A stretch of DNA of 64,000 bases from Branchiostoma lanceolatum (Eukaryota > Chordata > Leptocardii > Amphioxiformes > Branchiostomatidae): assembly GCF_035083965.1 (NCBI RefSeq), contig NC_089729.1:14372964-14436963 (forward strand), written 5' to 3'. Positions 63,801 to 64,000 of this stretch are shown one piece after another. Both the position numbers and the translations under genes were made by a program. Position 1 is the first letter of the stretch. Each line of letters opens with the position of its first letter. The notes under the pieces were generated by a model. That model had not been told where the DNA came from, did no database searches, and saw nothing but the letters and a program-made list of their open reading frames with translations.

Positions 63801-64000
63801 GTGTTTTGGATCCGTGCCAGTGCAGTTGTGTACCTGACATGTTATACTGGGCAGAGTATGGATTATACACCGGTAGGATGTTTTGTATATGGCTGCATAA
63901 TGTAGTTACCCCTTATGCACCTTATCATCAATGCTAAATTTAGTGTACATATATTCATAGAATGAACACTGATGTTTTTTTCAAAAGCTTTATTTCTATT
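60878..64000. other. Upstream intergenic region of the mosaic vWA gene
   Basis: The promoter of the vWA gene should lie just above 60877. A long inverted repeat occupies about 61286-61763. Beyond it no conserved exon was recognised; a 143-codon plus-strand frame at 61951-62382 with two hydrophobic stretches has no family resemblance I can name. Confidence 0.55.
61286..61763. mobile_element. Long inverted repeat, ~220-bp arms (foldback element)
   Basis: The left arm (CCAATCGATCGCTTTGAAAC, CAGATTCAAATCAGCCATGA, GCCAGTGAGATGCTGGAAGG) reappears as its complement in the right arm (CCTTCCAGCATCTCACTGGC, TCATGGCTGATTTGAATCTG, GTTTCAAAGCGATCGATTGG). The centre is TTTAACGTTTAAAGAAAAGT then AGTGAAAACTTTTTAAACGT. 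Arms match closely with small indels. No frame for a transposase is seen. Confidence 0.9.

Overview
The window is eukaryotic DNA from an invertebrate animal, most likely a deuterostome such as amphioxus (Branchiostoma). It is AT-rich and intron-rich, with short exons, GT-AG splice sites, microsatellites and many short inverted-repeat elements. The species is inferred from protein similarity and repeat style; no search was run. All gene models were spliced by hand from six-frame reading, splice consensus and phase, so boundaries are predictions.

Layout. (1) 1-466, minus: first coding exon of a class C GPCR (metabotropic-glutamate-receptor-like), cut by the window edge. (2) 467-8392: about 8 kb without a convincing gene; a (TC)n tract, a small tandem duplication and a few doubtful exon-like frames. 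(3) 8393-18232, minus: TMEM104 orthologue, 11 coding exons, 517 aa. (4) 18721-21921, plus: NAT9 orthologue, 7 coding exons, 202 aa, divergent from TMEM104 with 488 bp between start codons. TMEM104 and NAT9 are also adjacent in human 17q25, so this looks like an old conserved head-to-head pair. (5) 26812-43378, minus: an ADAP (ArfGAP with dual PH domains, centaurin-alpha) orthologue, 10 coding exons, 381 aa. Its first intron holds a near-identical 2.89-kb direct tandem duplication loaded with mobile-element pieces. (6) 43379-47292: gene-poor, with two GC-rich islands. (7) 47293-60877, minus: a 19-exon gene predicted to encode a 1060-aa secreted mosaic protein: signal peptide, PSI domain, Cys-rich module, three copies of a Gly-Asp-Val repeat, a tetra-basic site, a long beta-rich region, a Thr-Pro-Tyr-Asp minisatellite linker and a C-terminal vWA domain with an eroded metal site. 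I do not recognise this architecture; it is the best candidate for something undescribed. (8) 60878-64000: no convincing gene; a ~480-bp near-perfect long inverted repeat lies about 400 bp upstream of the start codon of gene 7.

The genes are independent eukaryotic units, not an operon. TMEM104 and NAT9 probably share a bidirectional promoter. Intronic and intergenic space is occupied by Penelope-like and non-LTR retrotransposon remnants, pogo/Tigger-like and other TIR MITEs, foldback elements and a tRNA-derived SINE.
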